From NCBI RefSeq assembly GCF_007556755.1, contig NZ_VJOO01000005.1:1-64000 (forward strand): 64,000 bases of DNA. The letters run 5' to 3'. The notes under the pieces were generated by a model, which did no database searches, was not told where the DNA came from, and was given only the letters and a program-made list of their open reading frames with translations. Position 1 is the stretch's first letter, and every line of letters starts with the position of its first letter. Positions 51,996-61,417 of the stretch are shown here, in pieces. This DNA comes from Tepidimonas fonticaldi. GTDB lineage: Bacteria > Pseudomonadota > Gammaproteobacteria > Burkholderiales > Burkholderiaceae_C. The translations under genes and the position numbers were made by a program.

Positions 51996-54193
51996 GGCGG
52001 CGCATCGACCCGCGCCTGTGGTGGCTGCTGGCCGGTGCCGCGGCCGTGTCCCTCGCGTGGCTGGCGGTCACGGTGGGGCTGATCGCGGTCACCCTGGAGG
52101 TCGAGGCGCGCGCGCGCATGCTCGATTTGCTGGGCGACCGCTGGGGCTTCGTGCTGCTGATGTGGCTGCTCGGCATGGCCGCCATCGCCTGGGGGCTGCA
52201 GAAGGCGTTCGACGTCGGCGTGCACCCCTGGCGGCGGCTGGCCGAGGAGGCCCAGGTGCTGTTGACCGCGCAGGGCGCGCCCGCCCTGCGCGAGCGCGGC
52301 CCGGCGGAAGTGCGCCGGGTGGCCCAGTTGTTCAACCAGCTCGTGCAGCAGCGCGAGGCCTGGCGCGCCCAGGTGGACGAGCGCGTGCGCGAGGCGGCGC
52401 GCGGCATCGAGCAGGAGAAGTCGCGCCTGGCCGCCCTGATGTCGGAACTGACACAAAGCGTCGTCGTGTGCAACCTGGACGGGCGCGTTCTGCTCTACAA
52501 CAACCGGGCGCGCTGGCAATTTCGCGCCCTGTCCCAGGCGCCCACGCTGGCCGGCGGGGCGGAGCTGATCGGCTTGGGGCGATCCATCTACACGGTGTTC
52601 GACCGGGCGGTCATTGCGCATGCGTTGGAGAGCATTCGCCAGCGCTTGCGCCGGGGGGCGGCGCACCCCAGCGCGCAGTTCGTCACGGCCACGCGCGGCG
52701 GGCAGTTGCTGCGCGTGCAGGTGGCCCCGGTGCGGCAGGCGGAGGGCGCCGAGGGCACCGAGCAGGATCTGGCCGGCTTCGTCCTCGTGCTCGACAACAT
52801 CACCCGGGACCATGAGCAGGCGGCGGCGCGCGAGCGGCTCTGGCTCGACCTGACCGAAGGCAGCCGCCGCTCCCTGGCCAATGTGCGCGCGGCGCTGGAG
52901 GTGCTGGAGTTGCCCGACGCCGACCCCGCGCTGCGCGAGCGGCTGCTCGGCGTGGTGCGCGACGAGGTCCAGGCCCTGGGCGACCGGGTGCAGCGCCTGG
53001 TCGCCGATGGCGCCACGCAATGGGGCAGCCAGTGGCCGATGGAGGACATGCTGGGCGCCGACCTGATCGTGGCGATCGAGCGCCGTCTGGCCGATGTCGA
53101 AGGGCTGCAGGTGGGCGTGGGGCCCGTCGATGGCGAGATCTGGCTGCGCATCGAGAGCTTTGCCCTGATGCAGGCCGTGCTCTATCTGGCGCGCCGGCTG
53201 CACGAGGAGGGGGGCGTTGCCGCCGTCACCCTGCGGCTGCAGCCGGCCCCGGCCGCGCAAGGGCGGGCCGGCGCCCAGGCGCATCTGGATCTGGCCTGGG
53301 CCGCCCCGGCCGGCGAGGCCTCGATCGCCGGTCTGATGGGCTGGGAGCTGGACCCGATGCGCGTGGGCGACGGGGGCTTGGCTGCGAGTGTGCGCGATGT
53401 GGTGGAGCGCCACGGCGGCGCCCTGTGGGTGGAGGCGGACGCTCAGGCGGGCCAGGCCTTCTTTCGCCTGCTGTTGCCGGCCATCGAGCCCGCGGAGCCG
53501 GCCGATGCGCCCCCCCTCGTGCGCACTGAGAGCCGGCCCGAGTACTACGACTTCGACCTGTTCCGCCAGTCCCCCGCGGCGCAGGCGTTGGACGATGTGC
53601 CGCTCACGGCGCTGGCCTACACCGTCTTCGACACCGAGACCACGGGCCTGAATCCGTCCGAGGGCGACGAGATCATCCAAATCGGCGCCACCCGCATCGT
53701 CAACGGCAAGCTGTTGCGGCACGAGAGTTTCGAGCAACTCGTCAACCCGCGCCGCTCCATCCCGCGCGAGTCCATCCCCATCCACGGCATCACCCCGGAG
53801 ATGGTCGCCGGTCAGCCCGACATCACGCAGGTGCTGCCCGCCTTCCACGCCTTCGCCCGCGACACGGTGCTGGTGGCGCACAACGCGGCATTCGACATGC
53901 GGTTTTTGCAGCTCAAGGAGCGGGTGACCGGGCTGGTGTTCGACCATCCGGTGCTCGATACCTTGCTGCTGTCGGCCGTGGTCCATCCCGCCCAAACGTC
54001 GCACCGGCTGGAGGAGATTGCGGCCCGCTTCGGCATCCCGGTGATCGGGCGCCACACGGCGCTGGGCGACGCCTTCGTGACGGCCGAGGTGTTGCTGCGC
54101 CTCATCCCACTGCTGGCCGAGCAGGGCATCCACACCCTGGGCGACGCGCGCCGCGCGGCCGAGCGCACCTACTACGCCCGGCTGACGTATTGA
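51992..54193 (+). CDS. Membrane degenerate-kinase / DEDDh 3'-5' exonuclease fusion
   Basis: This 733-residue multidomain protein has two transmembrane helices (about 9-32 and 47-67), a HAMP/coiled-coil-like stretch (70-150), a PAS-like domain (about 155-270, VVVCNLDGRVLLYNNRA), a histidine-kinase-like region (280-510) and a DnaQ-type exonuclease (about 543-733). The kinase region is degenerate: no HELRTP-type H-box (the place reads TEGSRRSLANVRAAL) and no N-box asparagine, while a remnant of the G2/G3 part ends AFFRLLLP. The exonuclease has an intact DEDDh set: D547-x-E in FDTETTG, VAHNAAFD, and H/D in RHTALGDAF. Start is GTG overlapping the receiver stop (GTGA). Annotated homologues are often called DNA polymerase III epsilon, but replication proofreading is unlikely. 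Confidence 0.85.
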   Translation: MRRRIDPRLWWLLAGAAAVSLAWLAVTVGLIAVTLEVEARARMLDLLGDRWGFVLLMWLLGMAAIAWGLQKAFDVGVHPWRRLAEEAQVLLTAQGAPALRERGPAEVRRVAQLFNQLVQQREAWRAQVDERVREAARGIEQEKSRLAALMSELTQSVVVCNLDGRVLLYNNRARWQFRALSQAPTLAGGAELIGLGRSIYTVFDRAVIAHALESIRQRLRRGAAHPSAQFVTATRGGQLLRVQVAPVRQAEGAEGTEQDLAGFVLVLDNITRDHEQAAARERLWLDLTEGSRRSLANVRAALEVLELPDADPALRERLLGVVRDEVQALGDRVQRLVADGATQWGSQWPMEDMLGADLIVAIERRLADVEGLQVGVGPVDGEIWLRIESFALMQAVLYLARRLHEEGGVAAVTLRLQPAPAAQGRAGAQAHLDLAWAAPAGEASIAGLMGWELDPMRVGDGGLAASVRDVVERHGGALWVEADAQAGQAFFRLLLPAIEPAEPADAPPLVRTESRPEYYDFDLFRQSPAAQALDDVPLTALAYTVFDTETTGLNPSEGDEIIQIGATRIVNGKLLRHESFEQLVNPRRSIPRESIPIHGITPEMVAGQPDITQVLPAFHAFARDTVLVAHNAAFDMRFLQLKERVTGLVFDHPVLDTLLLSAVVHPAQTSHRLEEIAARFGIPVIGRHTALGDAFVTAEVLLRLIPLLAEQGIHTLGDARRAAERTYYARLTY

Positions 54194-54232
54194 TGCCGGG
54201 GGCCGATGCCGGGGCGGACGCTGCCCCGGCCC

Positions 54233-55693
54233 TCAGAAGCGCCCTGCGAGGTAGCGTTTTTCCAGCACGCTCTGCAGGTCCTTCACCACGCCGAAGGCAT
54301 CCTTCAGGTGGCGCCGTTCGAGCTCGGAGAGTTCGTCCAGCCGCAGGTAATTGTCCGCCGCCTGGCCGTTGGCCATCAGGCGGGCCTGGTGCTGGATGCG
54401 CAGTCTGCTCAAAAACTCCAGCGCGTCGATCAGGTCGCGCGTGCGCTCGGCGCTGATCTCGCCGCTGCTGGCCGCGGCCTGCAGGCGCTCACGCGTGCTG
54501 ACCGCCGGGATGCCGCCGGCCAGCGCGTAAATGCGCGCCAGGTCGATGATGGGCACGATGCCGGTGTGCTTGAGGTCCACCGTGCCTTCGTGCTCCCCGT
54601 GGCGGATGGTGCTGATCCCCCCCAGCCATCCCAGCGGCGGTTGATGGGTCAGCGCGTTGCCCACCATGTGCGCCAGAAAGATCCGCTGCCCCGGGGTGCG
54701 CTGCAGCACCTCCGCGCGCAGGGTGTCGAGCAGCGCGCGCTCGCCATGCACGAAGCGCTGGTCAAAAAAGACGCAGGTCAGCATCAGGGCCTTCGGCTCC
54801 GGGCGCTCGATCCAGGTGCGGAAGTAGTCGCGCCAGCGGGCCAGCGGCTGCCGCCAGGTGTCGGTGACCGCCATCATCTCGCCGGGGCAATACACGTAGC
54901 CGCAGGCGTTGAGCCCGTCGCACACGAAGCGCGCCAGCGCCTCGAAATAGGCGCCGTGCGCTGCGGGGTCGTAGCGGTCGTCCAGGACCAGGCAGTTGTC
55001 CTGGTCGGATTTGGCGGTCTGTTCGTTGCGCCCCTGCGATCCGGCGGCGACCCAGGCATAAGGGACGGGGGGCGGGCCGTATTGGGCCTCGGCCAGTTGC
55101 AGCAGGCGCGAGGTGAGGGCGTCCGTCATGGCCGAAACGATGCGCCCCATGGCGTGCGCGCTGGTGCTGGCGGCGGCCAGCTGCCGCTGGAGCTGGCCGA
55201 TGCGGCTGGCCGTCGCCACCAGTTCTTCCACCGACTCTTGCCGGTAGATCGCGCCGGCCAGGTTGACGGCGGAGTTGCTCTGTTGCTGCTGCAGGTCGGT
55301 GCTGGAGATGATGCCGACCACCGTGCGCCCGTCCATCACCGGCACATGGTGGATGTTCAGGCGGGCCATGAGCAGCAGCGCATCGAAGGCATGGTCCCCG
55401 ATGTCCACCGTTTGCAACGCGGTGGTGGCGACCTCGATCACGGGACGCGCCGGGTCCAGCCCCTCGGCCAGCACGCGGTTGCGCAAATCCCGGTCCGTCA
55501 CCAGACCGACCAGGGCGCCGTCGCGGGCCACCAGCACCGACGAAATCCGGTGCTCACGCATGATCCGCGCGGTCGCCTGGATGGGCAGATCGGGGGGCAC
55601 CGTCACCGGAGGGCGCCGCAGCAAGGCCCGCACCGGCAGGGTGGCCAGCGGGGTGGAGTCGTCGACCGGTCGCTCGTCAGGGGAGATGTGCAT
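54233..55693 (-). CDS. CBS-pair / DUF294 putative nucleotidyltransferase
   Basis: This 486-residue cytosolic protein has two CBS domains (about 20-75 and 84-140; ISSVLVARDGALVGLVTDRDL and IHHVPVMDGRTVVGIISSTDL), which typically bind adenylates. A DUF294/GlnD-like nucleotidyltransferase domain follows with GSQGRNE (218-224) and the metal-binding SDQD (229-232), then a helical DUF294 C-terminal domain (about 340-486). It may sense the adenylate state and modify a protein partner; the target is unknown. It lies convergent to the exonuclease gene and divergent from the second symporter. CBS-DUF294 genes recur beside VC_2705-type symporters in other bacteria, which links it to this cassette. Confidence 0.88.
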   Translation of the reverse strand: MHISPDERPVDDSTPLATLPVRALLRRPPVTVPPDLPIQATARIMREHRISSVLVARDGALVGLVTDRDLRNRVLAEGLDPARPVIEVATTALQTVDIGDHAFDALLLMARLNIHHVPVMDGRTVVGIISSTDLQQQQSNSAVNLAGAIYRQESVEELVATASRIGQLQRQLAAASTSAHAMGRIVSAMTDALTSRLLQLAEAQYGPPPVPYAWVAAGSQGRNEQTAKSDQDNCLVLDDRYDPAAHGAYFEALARFVCDGLNACGYVYCPGEMMAVTDTWRQPLARWRDYFRTWIERPEPKALMLTCVFFDQRFVHGERALLDTLRAEVLQRTPGQRIFLAHMVGNALTHQPPLGWLGGISTIRHGEHEGTVDLKHTGIVPIIDLARIYALAGGIPAVSTRERLQAAASSGEISAERTRDLIDALEFLSRLRIQHQARLMANGQAADNYLRLDELSELERRHLKDAFGVVKDLQSVLEKRYLAGRF

Positions 55694-55817
55694 GGCAAGG
55701 GTGGCCCAGGCGGAGCCAAAAACCGCTACGATGCCATGCTACACCCGCACCGTCCGCTGCCAAGACCAACGCCCGCCACGGCTTTGCGTTGCGTCAAGCC
55801 GTTGCCGTCTTTGCGCC

Positions 55818-57899
55818 ATGCCTGCGTCGTCCGATTCCCACCTTCGCCCCTATCTCGACCGTCTGTACTGGCGTTTCACCTGGGGGTTCATTGGCTTCGT
55901 GCTGCTGCTGGGGGTGTTGGAGCGCGTGGGCTGGTCCAAGAGCGCCATCGGACTCACCTTCCTGCTCGGCACCTTGGCCGTCTATGCGACGATCGGCATC
56001 CTCACCCGCACCATCGACCCGGTCGAGTACTACGTGGCCGGGCGGCGCGTGCCGGCGTTCTACAACGGCATGGCGCTGGCGGCGGACTGGCTGTCGGCGG
56101 CCTCGTTTCTGGGGCTGGCGGGCACGCTGTACATGCAGGGCTTTGGCGGCCTGGCCTTCCTGCTCGGCTGGACGGGCGGCTTCGTGCTGGTGGCCCTGTT
56201 CTTGGCACCGTACCTGCGGCGGTTCGGGCAGTTCACCATCCCCGATTTTCTGGCGGAGCGCTACGGCGGCCCGGTGCCGCGGCTGCTCGGGGTGTTTGCG
56301 CTGCTGTTGTGCTCGTTCATCTATGTGGTGGCGCAGATTTATGGGGTGGGCCTGATCACCTCGCGCCTGACCGGACTGGCCTTCGAAGTGGGGGTGTTCC
56401 TTGGTCTGGGGGGGATTCTGGTCTGCTCCTTTTTGGGGGGGATGCGGGCTGTGACGTGGACGCAGGTTGCCCAGTACATCGTCTTGATTCTGGCTTATGT
56501 CACCCCGGTGGTCTGGCTGTCCGTCAAGCAGACTGGCTGGCCCGTGCCCCAGCTCACCTACGGCATCCAGCTGCAGAAGGTGACCGAGCGCGAGCAGGCC
56601 CTGGCCGAGAGTCCGCAAGAGGTCCATGTGCAGGGCATCTGGGCCCATCAGGCCCATGTGCTGCGCGAGCGCCTGCGCGATCCGGCCGCCGCCCTGGAGC
56701 GCGAGCGCACCCAGGTCGAGCGCCACATCGAGGCGCTGCGGCGTTACGACGGCGATCCGGCGGACATTGCCGAGGCGGAGCGGCTGCTGTCGCGCCTGCC
56801 GCGCGACGAGGCCGCCGCCCGCGCGCTGTGGACGCGTCAGCTCGAGCAGGCGCAGACCAAGACCACCGCGCTCGGCGGCATGCCGCCGCAGGCGCGACCC
56901 TACGCGCAGGACACCGCCGAGGCAGGGCCGCAGGCGGGGGTGGAGCCGTCGCGCCGCAATTTCCTGGCGCTGGTGTTCTGTCTCGTGGTGGGGACCGCGG
57001 CCTTGCCCCATTTGCTGGTGCGCTTCTACACCGTCCCGAATGTGCGCCAGGCCCGGCAGTCGGTGGCGTGGGGGGCGGGCTTCATTGCGCTGCTGTACCT
57101 GACGGCCCCGGCGCTGGCCGTGATGGTCAAGTTCGAGGTGCTCAACGGCCTGGTCGGCACCTCGTTCGATGCCTTGCCCCACTGGGTGAGCGCCTGGAGC
57201 CGCGTCGATCCCGGCCTGTTGTCGGTGCGCGACGTCAACCGCGACGGGGTGCTCCAGCTGGGCGAAATCACCATCGGGCCCGACATCATCGTGCTGGCCA
57301 GCGCCGAAATCGCCGGCTTGCCCTATGTCGTGGCCGGCCTCGTGGCGGCCGGAGGGCTGGCCGCCGCGCTGTCGACGGCCGATGGGCTGTTGCTGGCCAT
57401 CACCAGCGCGCTCAGCCACGACCTGTACTACAAAACCCTCGATCCGACCGCCGAGACGGCGCGCCGCGTCACCCTGTCCAAGGTGCTGCTGCTGGTGGTG
57501 GCCTTGCTTGCGGCCTATATCGCGGCACAGAAGCCGGCGGACATACTGTTCCTCGTCTCGGCGGCGTTTTCCCTGGCGGCGGCGGCCTTCTTTCCGGCGT
57601 TGGTGTTGGGCATCTTCTGGTCGCGGGCCAACGGGCCGGGGGCCGTGGCGGGCATGGTGGCGGGGCTGGCCGTCACCGTCTACTACATGGCCACGACGCA
57701 GCCGTGGCTGCGCTCGGTGTTGGGCCTGAGCGGCGAGCCGCGCCTGTGGTGGGACATTCAACCGATCGCCGCGGGGGTGTTTGGCGTTCCGGTGGGCCTG
57801 GCGGTCACGGTCGTCGTGAGCCTCATCACCCCGGCGCCGTCGCCGCAGCGGCGCGCCTGGGTGCGGCGCTTGCGCTCGCCATTCGCGGGCAAGCTATAA
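55818..57899 (+). CDS. Second VC_2705-type sodium:solute symporter with large charged insert
   Basis: This 693-residue transporter of the SSS family has about 13 membrane segments and motifs [57 protein letters not shown] and [25 protein letters not shown]. It differs from the copy at 41907 by a long N-terminal lead (about 40 residues) and a highly charged, helical hydrophilic insert at about 255-380 ([20 protein letters not shown]...). A canonical EF-hand loop, [12 protein letters not shown], spans residues 472-483. No DUF4212 small subunit is adjacent. Short-carboxylate transport is inferred. The stop codon lies within the TATAAT of the rpsF promoter. Confidence 0.88.
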   Translation: MPASSDSHLRPYLDRLYWRFTWGFIGFVLLLGVLERVGWSKSAIGLTFLLGTLAVYATIGILTRTIDPVEYYVAGRRVPAFYNGMALAADWLSAASFLGLAGTLYMQGFGGLAFLLGWTGGFVLVALFLAPYLRRFGQFTIPDFLAERYGGPVPRLLGVFALLLCSFIYVVAQIYGVGLITSRLTGLAFEVGVFLGLGGILVCSFLGGMRAVTWTQVAQYIVLILAYVTPVVWLSVKQTGWPVPQLTYGIQLQKVTEREQALAESPQEVHVQGIWAHQAHVLRERLRDPAAALERERTQVERHIEALRRYDGDPADIAEAERLLSRLPRDEAAARALWTRQLEQAQTKTTALGGMPPQARPYAQDTAEAGPQAGVEPSRRNFLALVFCLVVGTAALPHLLVRFYTVPNVRQARQSVAWGAGFIALLYLTAPALAVMVKFEVLNGLVGTSFDALPHWVSAWSRVDPGLLSVRDVNRDGVLQLGEITIGPDIIVLASAEIAGLPYVVAGLVAAGGLAAALSTADGLLLAITSALSHDLYYKTLDPTAETARRVTLSKVLLLVVALLAAYIAAQKPADILFLVSAAFSLAAAAFFPALVLGIFWSRANGPGAVAGMVAGLAVTVYYMATTQPWLRSVLGLSGEPRLWWDIQPIAAGVFGVPVGLAVTVVVSLITPAPSPQRRAWVRRLRSPFAGKL

Positions 57900-57900
57900 T
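57895..57900 (+). promoter_or_regulatory. -10 element of the rpsF operon promoter
   Basis: A perfect TATAAT overlaps the stop codon of the upstream symporter gene, 64 bases before the rpsF ATG. TTGCGC at 57870-57875 is a possible -35 with a long 19-base spacer. Confidence 0.65.
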
Positions 57901-57963
57901 CGCCGGCTTCCTTGCCACACCCCAGTTGACGCGGGGGTGGCAGTCGTTCCACAAGGAGAGTTC

Positions 57964-58326
57964 ATGCGTCACTACGAAATCGTCATGCTGATCCACCCGG
58001 ATCAGAGCGAGCAGGTGCCCGCCATGCTGGAGCGCTACAAGGGCATGATCACGGCCGGCGGCGGAGTCATCCACCGCGTCGAGGACTGGGGTCGTCGCCA
58101 GCTGGCGTACCAGATCAACAAGCTGTCCAAGGCCCACTACCTGTGCCTCAACATCGAGGCCGGGCAAGAGGTCATGAACGAGCTCGAGCACGCCTTCCGC
58201 TTCAACGACGCCGTGCTGCGTCACCTGGTGGTCCAGAAGAAGAAGGCCGAGACCGGCCCGTCGGCGATGATGAAGGCCGTCGAGCGCGAGGAAGCCCGCA
58301 AGGCGCAACAGGAAGCCGCTGCTTGA
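57964..58326 (+). CDS. rpsF: 30S ribosomal protein S6
   Basis: S6 binds 16S rRNA and S18 in the platform of the small subunit. The 120-residue protein starts [19 protein letters not shown] and contains [15 protein letters not shown] and HYLCLNIEA, the standard S6 sequence, with a Glu/Ala/Lys-rich tail. AAGGAG (57953-57958) lies five bases before the ATG. It is the first gene of the conserved rpsF-priB-rpsR-rplI operon. Confidence 0.98.
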   Translation: MRHYEIVMLIHPDQSEQVPAMLERYKGMITAGGGVIHRVEDWGRRQLAYQINKLSKAHYLCLNIEAGQEVMNELEHAFRFNDAVLRHLVVQKKKAETGPSAMMKAVEREEARKAQQEAAA

Positions 58327-58640
58327 CCCCAGCAGGGGCGACCGCGTCACCCGTCAATCGCCTGGTGCTCGTGGCCACGCTCGCGCAGTGCGCGGCCATG
58401 CGCTACACCCCGGCCGGCATCCCCGCGCTGGACGTGCTGTTGGAGCATGCATCCGAGCAAGTAGAAGCCGGCCAGCCCAGGCGAGTGGCCCTGCGTCTGA
58501 AAGCGGTGGCGTTCGGCGCCGATGCCGAACGACTCGCCACCCAGCCGCTGGGCGCCACGCTGTGGTGTGCAGGGTTTTTAACCTCTGCGCGCCGCGGTCA
58601 CGGGATCGTGTTCCACATCCAGGATTTCAAGCCGATTTAG
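58323..58640 (+). CDS. priB: Primosomal replication protein N (PriB)
   Basis: PriB is a single-OB-fold, single-strand-DNA-binding protein used with PriA in replication restart. The 105-residue product has [31 protein letters not shown] and the [21 protein letters not shown] end. No ATG or GTG is available near the conserved start. TTG at 58323 overlaps the rpsF stop (TTGA), and AGGAAG at 58310-58315 lies seven bases upstream, so the TTG start is well supported. Its length matches the family. Confidence 0.92.
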   Translation: MTPAGATASPVNRLVLVATLAQCAAMRYTPAGIPALDVLLEHASEQVEAGQPRRVALRLKAVAFGADAERLATQPLGATLWCAGFLTSARRGHGIVFHIQDFKPI

Positions 58641-58649
58641 GAAACCATC

Positions 58650-58928
58650 ATGGCTGCACCGCAACGCAATCAGGGCAACCGCCCCAAGCGCGCCAGCAAC
58701 AACCTGCTGTTCAAGCGCAAGAAGTTCTGCCGATTCACCGTCGCCGGCGTCGAGGAAGTCGACTACAAGGACGTCGACACGCTGAAGGATTTCATTGCCG
58801 AAAACGGCAAGATCATCCCCGCCCGCCTGACCGGCACCCGCGCCATCTACCAGCGCCAGGTCGCCACCGCCATCAAGCGTGCGCGCTTCCTGGCGCTGCT
58901 GCCGTACAGCGACCAGCACCGCGTCTGA
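58650..58928 (+). CDS. rpsR: 30S ribosomal protein S18
   Basis: S18 pairs with S6 on the 30S platform. The 92-residue protein has [26 protein letters not shown], a [36 protein letters not shown] core that is nearly invariant in bacteria. It is nine bases after priB and 14 bases before rplI. Confidence 0.98.
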   Translation: MAAPQRNQGNRPKRASNNLLFKRKKFCRFTVAGVEEVDYKDVDTLKDFIAENGKIIPARLTGTRAIYQRQVATAIKRARFLALLPYSDQHRV

Positions 58929-58942
58929 AGGAGCCCGAGAAC

Positions 58943-59395
58943 ATGCAAGTCATCCTGCTCGACAAGGTCGTCAACCTGGGCAACCTGGGCGACATCGTCA
59001 AGGTCAAAGACGGCTATGCCCGCAACTTCCTGATCCCGACCGGCCGCGCCCGCCGGGCGACGCAGTCGGCCATCGACGAGTTCAACGCGCGCCGCGCCGA
59101 GCTCGAGAAAGTAGCTGCCGCCAAGCTGGCCGAGGCCCAGGCCTTGGGCGAAAAGCTCAATGGCATGACCATCAAGCTGTCGCAAAAGGCGGGTGTGGAC
59201 GGCCGGCTGTTCGGCTCGGTCACCAACCACGACATCGCTGCGGAGCTGACCAAGGCCGGCTACCCGGTCGCCAAGGCCCAGGTCCGCATGCCCAACGGCG
59301 TGCTCAAGATGGTGGGCGACTACACGGTGTCGGTGGTGCTGCACACCGACGTGGTGGTGGACGTCAACGTCCAGGTGCTGGGCGAAACCGTCTGA
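58943..59395 (+). CDS. rplI: 50S ribosomal protein L9
   Basis: L9 is an elongated 23S rRNA-binding protein with two globular domains joined by a long helix. The 150-residue protein has the N-domain [32 protein letters not shown], the connecting helix (about 40-75), and a C-domain ([18 protein letters not shown]). AAGGAG is about ten bases upstream of the start. It is the last gene of the operon and is followed by a terminator. Confidence 0.98.
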   Translation: MQVILLDKVVNLGNLGDIVKVKDGYARNFLIPTGRARRATQSAIDEFNARRAELEKVAAAKLAEAQALGEKLNGMTIKLSQKAGVDGRLFGSVTNHDIAAELTKAGYPVAKAQVRMPNGVLKMVGDYTVSVVLHTDVVVDVNVQVLGETV

Positions 59396-59424
59396 TCCGT
59401 CAGGCCGTTCTGCCCGCACATCAA

Positions 59425-59451
59425 AAGGCCGCCTGCAAGGCGGCCTTTTTT
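59425..59451 (+). terminator. Rho-independent terminator of the rpsF-rplI operon
   Basis: A nine-base-pair stem AAGGCCGCC (59425-59433) / GGCGGCCTT (59439-59447) with loop TGCAA is followed by a T-run (to 59451). The A-tract upstream makes it potentially bidirectional for the convergent bamD. Confidence 0.93.
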
Positions 59452-59455
59452 GTGC

Positions 59456-60280
59456 TCACCAGAGTTTCCACCACGGGCCGCTGTCGCGGCGAAAGCCCTG
59501 GGTGAGGAATGGGCTGGCGGGGAAGTTGGCTTCCAGCACACGGCGGGCATCGCGCGCCTGGTCGGGCATGTCCAGCGCCTCGTACGACTTCATCAGGATG
59601 TAGAGCGCCTCTTCGATCGCCGGGACATTCTGGTAGTCCTTGAGAGCGGCCTGGGCGCGGTTGATCGCGGCCACGTAGGCCCCCCGCCGGTAGTAGTACC
59701 GCGCGACGTGCACCTCGGACTGTGCCAGGGAGTTGACGATGTACGTCATCCGCTGGCGCGCATCAGGGGCGTAGCGCGAGTCGGGGAAGCGCTCGGTCAG
59801 TTCCTTGAAGGCCTCGAACGAGTCTTTGGCCGCCTTCTGGTCCCGCTCGGAGAGGTCCTGCTGCGAGATGAAGCCGAACAGCCCCAGGTTGTCGTTGAAA
59901 TTGACCAGCCCCTTGAGGTAGAGGGCATAGTCCAGGGCGGGGCTGGCCGGGTGCAGCTTGATGAATCGGTCCAGCGTGGCAATGGCCTGGGCCTGCTCAC
60001 CGTTCTTGTAATGGGCGTAGGCCTTCTCGAGTTGGGCTTGTTGCGCCAGCGGTGTGCCCGCGGCCCGGCCTTCGAGTTTTTCGAAGTACTGGATGGCCTT
60101 GTCGTAGTTGCCGGCGGCGCGCTCGTCCATGGCCTCGGCGTAGAGCTTGTTGGGGCTCCAGCCGGCGGTGACGTCCTTTTCGGGGCCGCTGGCGCAGCCG
60201 GCCAGCAAGGCGATGCCCAGAGCGATGGCGGACAGGGTGGGCGCGCGCAGGCGATCGGCGGATAATCGGTGGGTCTTCAT
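59456..60280 (-). CDS. bamD: Outer membrane assembly lipoprotein BamD
   Basis: BamD is an essential lipoprotein of the BAM complex that folds outer-membrane barrels. The 274-residue precursor has a signal peptide with lipobox LAGC (Cys29). About five tetratricopeptide repeats follow, including NKLYAEAMDERAAGNYDKAIQYFEKLEGR, LEKAYAHYKNGEQAQAIATLDRFIKLHP, and RQRMTYIVNSLAQSEVHVARYYYRRGAYVAAINRAQ, which match BamD/ComL. It is divergent from rluD with 36 bases between starts, a conserved pairing. Confidence 0.95.
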   Translation of the reverse strand: MKTHRLSADRLRAPTLSAIALGIALLAGCASGPEKDVTAGWSPNKLYAEAMDERAAGNYDKAIQYFEKLEGRAAGTPLAQQAQLEKAYAHYKNGEQAQAIATLDRFIKLHPASPALDYALYLKGLVNFNDNLGLFGFISQQDLSERDQKAAKDSFEAFKELTERFPDSRYAPDARQRMTYIVNSLAQSEVHVARYYYRRGAYVAAINRAQAALKDYQNVPAIEEALYILMKSYEALDMPDQARDARRVLEANFPASPFLTQGFRRDSGPWWKLW

Positions 60281-60316
60281 TGGGCGCCCCTCAGGCGCGC
60301 TGCCGCAGCAGCAAAC

Positions 60317-61417
60317 ATGGTGTCAAAAATTATAGAGGTCGAGGCCGACGTCGCGGCGCTGGCCGACGCGGCGGACGGTGGTGCGGCAGACCCCGGCGCC
60401 GAGTCGGAGTGGCGCCGCTTCGTGGTGGATGCCGACGGGCATGGCGCGCGCCTGGACCGCTGGCTGGCGGCGCGCGTGCCCGAAGTGTCGCGCAGTTACC
60501 TGCAGCAGCTGATCGCGGAAGGGGCGGTGTGCCTGGACGGGGCGGTGCAGTCCAAGCCAGCGCGGCGCTTGCGCGTGGGCGAATCCCTGGCCATCGAGCT
60601 GCGCCCGACCGCGCAGGCGCAGGCCTTCGTGCCGCAGCCGATGGCCTTGCCCATCGTGTTCGAGGACGACCATCTGCTCGTCATCGACAAGCCGGCGGGC
60701 TGGGTGGTGCACCCCGCTGCCGGCCATTGGTCGGGCACCTTGCTCAATGGCCTGCTCGCGCACCACGCGGGCGCTGCGCGCCTGCCGCGGGCGGGCATCG
60801 TGCACCGGCTCGACAAGGACACGAGCGGCCTGATGGTCGTGGCCAAGACACAGAGGGCGTTCGACGCCCTGGTGGCGATGATCGCTGCGCGGGAGGTGCA
60901 GCGCATCTATGTGGCGCTGGCGGGCGGGCCGTGGCGGCATCCGGACCGCGTGGGGGTCGATCAGCCGATCGGGCGCGATCCGCGCCAGCGCCTGCGCATG
61001 GCGGTGCATCCGCCCGAGAGCGGCGCGGCCAAACCGGCGCGCACGGATATCCGGCGGCTCGACGGCGGCACGCCGGGGCGCGCCGAGTGGGTGTTGGTCG
61101 GCTGCAAGCTGCACACCGGGCGCACCCACCAGATTCGCGTCCATCTGGCATGGCTGGGGCATCCGCTGGTCGGGGACACGCTCTACGGCGGGCGGCCGGC
61201 CCTGGGCATGGCGCGCCAGGCATTGCATGCCGTTCGGCTGGGGCTGCGGCATCCGGTCGGCGGAGATTGGCTGGCCTTCGAGAGCCCGCTGCCCCCCGAT
61301 CTGGCTGACGCCGTCACGGCGGCTGGCCTGCACTACAATCCCGCCCTCCTGTGGGCCGTCCGGCCCGATGGCGAGCACGACGGCCCTGGGCACGACCGTA
61401 TCACCGGCAGCGCATGA
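60317..61417 (+). CDS. rluD: 23S rRNA pseudouridine(1911/1915/1917) synthase RluD
   Basis: RluD converts three uridines in helix 69 of 23S rRNA to pseudouridine. The 366-residue protein has an N-terminal S4 domain (about 50-110, [23 protein letters not shown]) and the catalytic domain with D166 in [10 protein letters not shown]. It also has [15 protein letters not shown] and the [25 protein letters not shown] motif. The start at 60317 is chosen because homologues begin shortly before the S4 domain; an upstream in-frame start at 60269 would overlap bamD. Divergence from bamD is conserved in proteobacteria. Confidence 0.94.
   Translation: MVSKIIEVEADVAALADAADGGAADPGAESEWRRFVVDADGHGARLDRWLAARVPEVSRSYLQQLIAEGAVCLDGAVQSKPARRLRVGESLAIELRPTAQAQAFVPQPMALPIVFEDDHLLVIDKPAGWVVHPAAGHWSGTLLNGLLAHHAGAARLPRAGIVHRLDKDTSGLMVVAKTQRAFDALVAMIAAREVQRIYVALAGGPWRHPDRVGVDQPIGRDPRQRLRMAVHPPESGAAKPARTDIRRLDGGTPGRAEWVLVGCKLHTGRTHQIRVHLAWLGHPLVGDTLYGGRPALGMARQALHAVRLGLRHPVGGDWLAFESPLPPDLADAVTAAGLHYNPALLWAVRPDGEHDGPGHDRITGSA

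Noticed and set aside
51992-54193. Calling the exonuclease fusion DNA polymerase III epsilon
   Set aside because: The exonuclease domain is fused to membrane, PAS-like and kinase-like parts, and the gene sits in a signalling operon; true DnaQ is a small soluble subunit.
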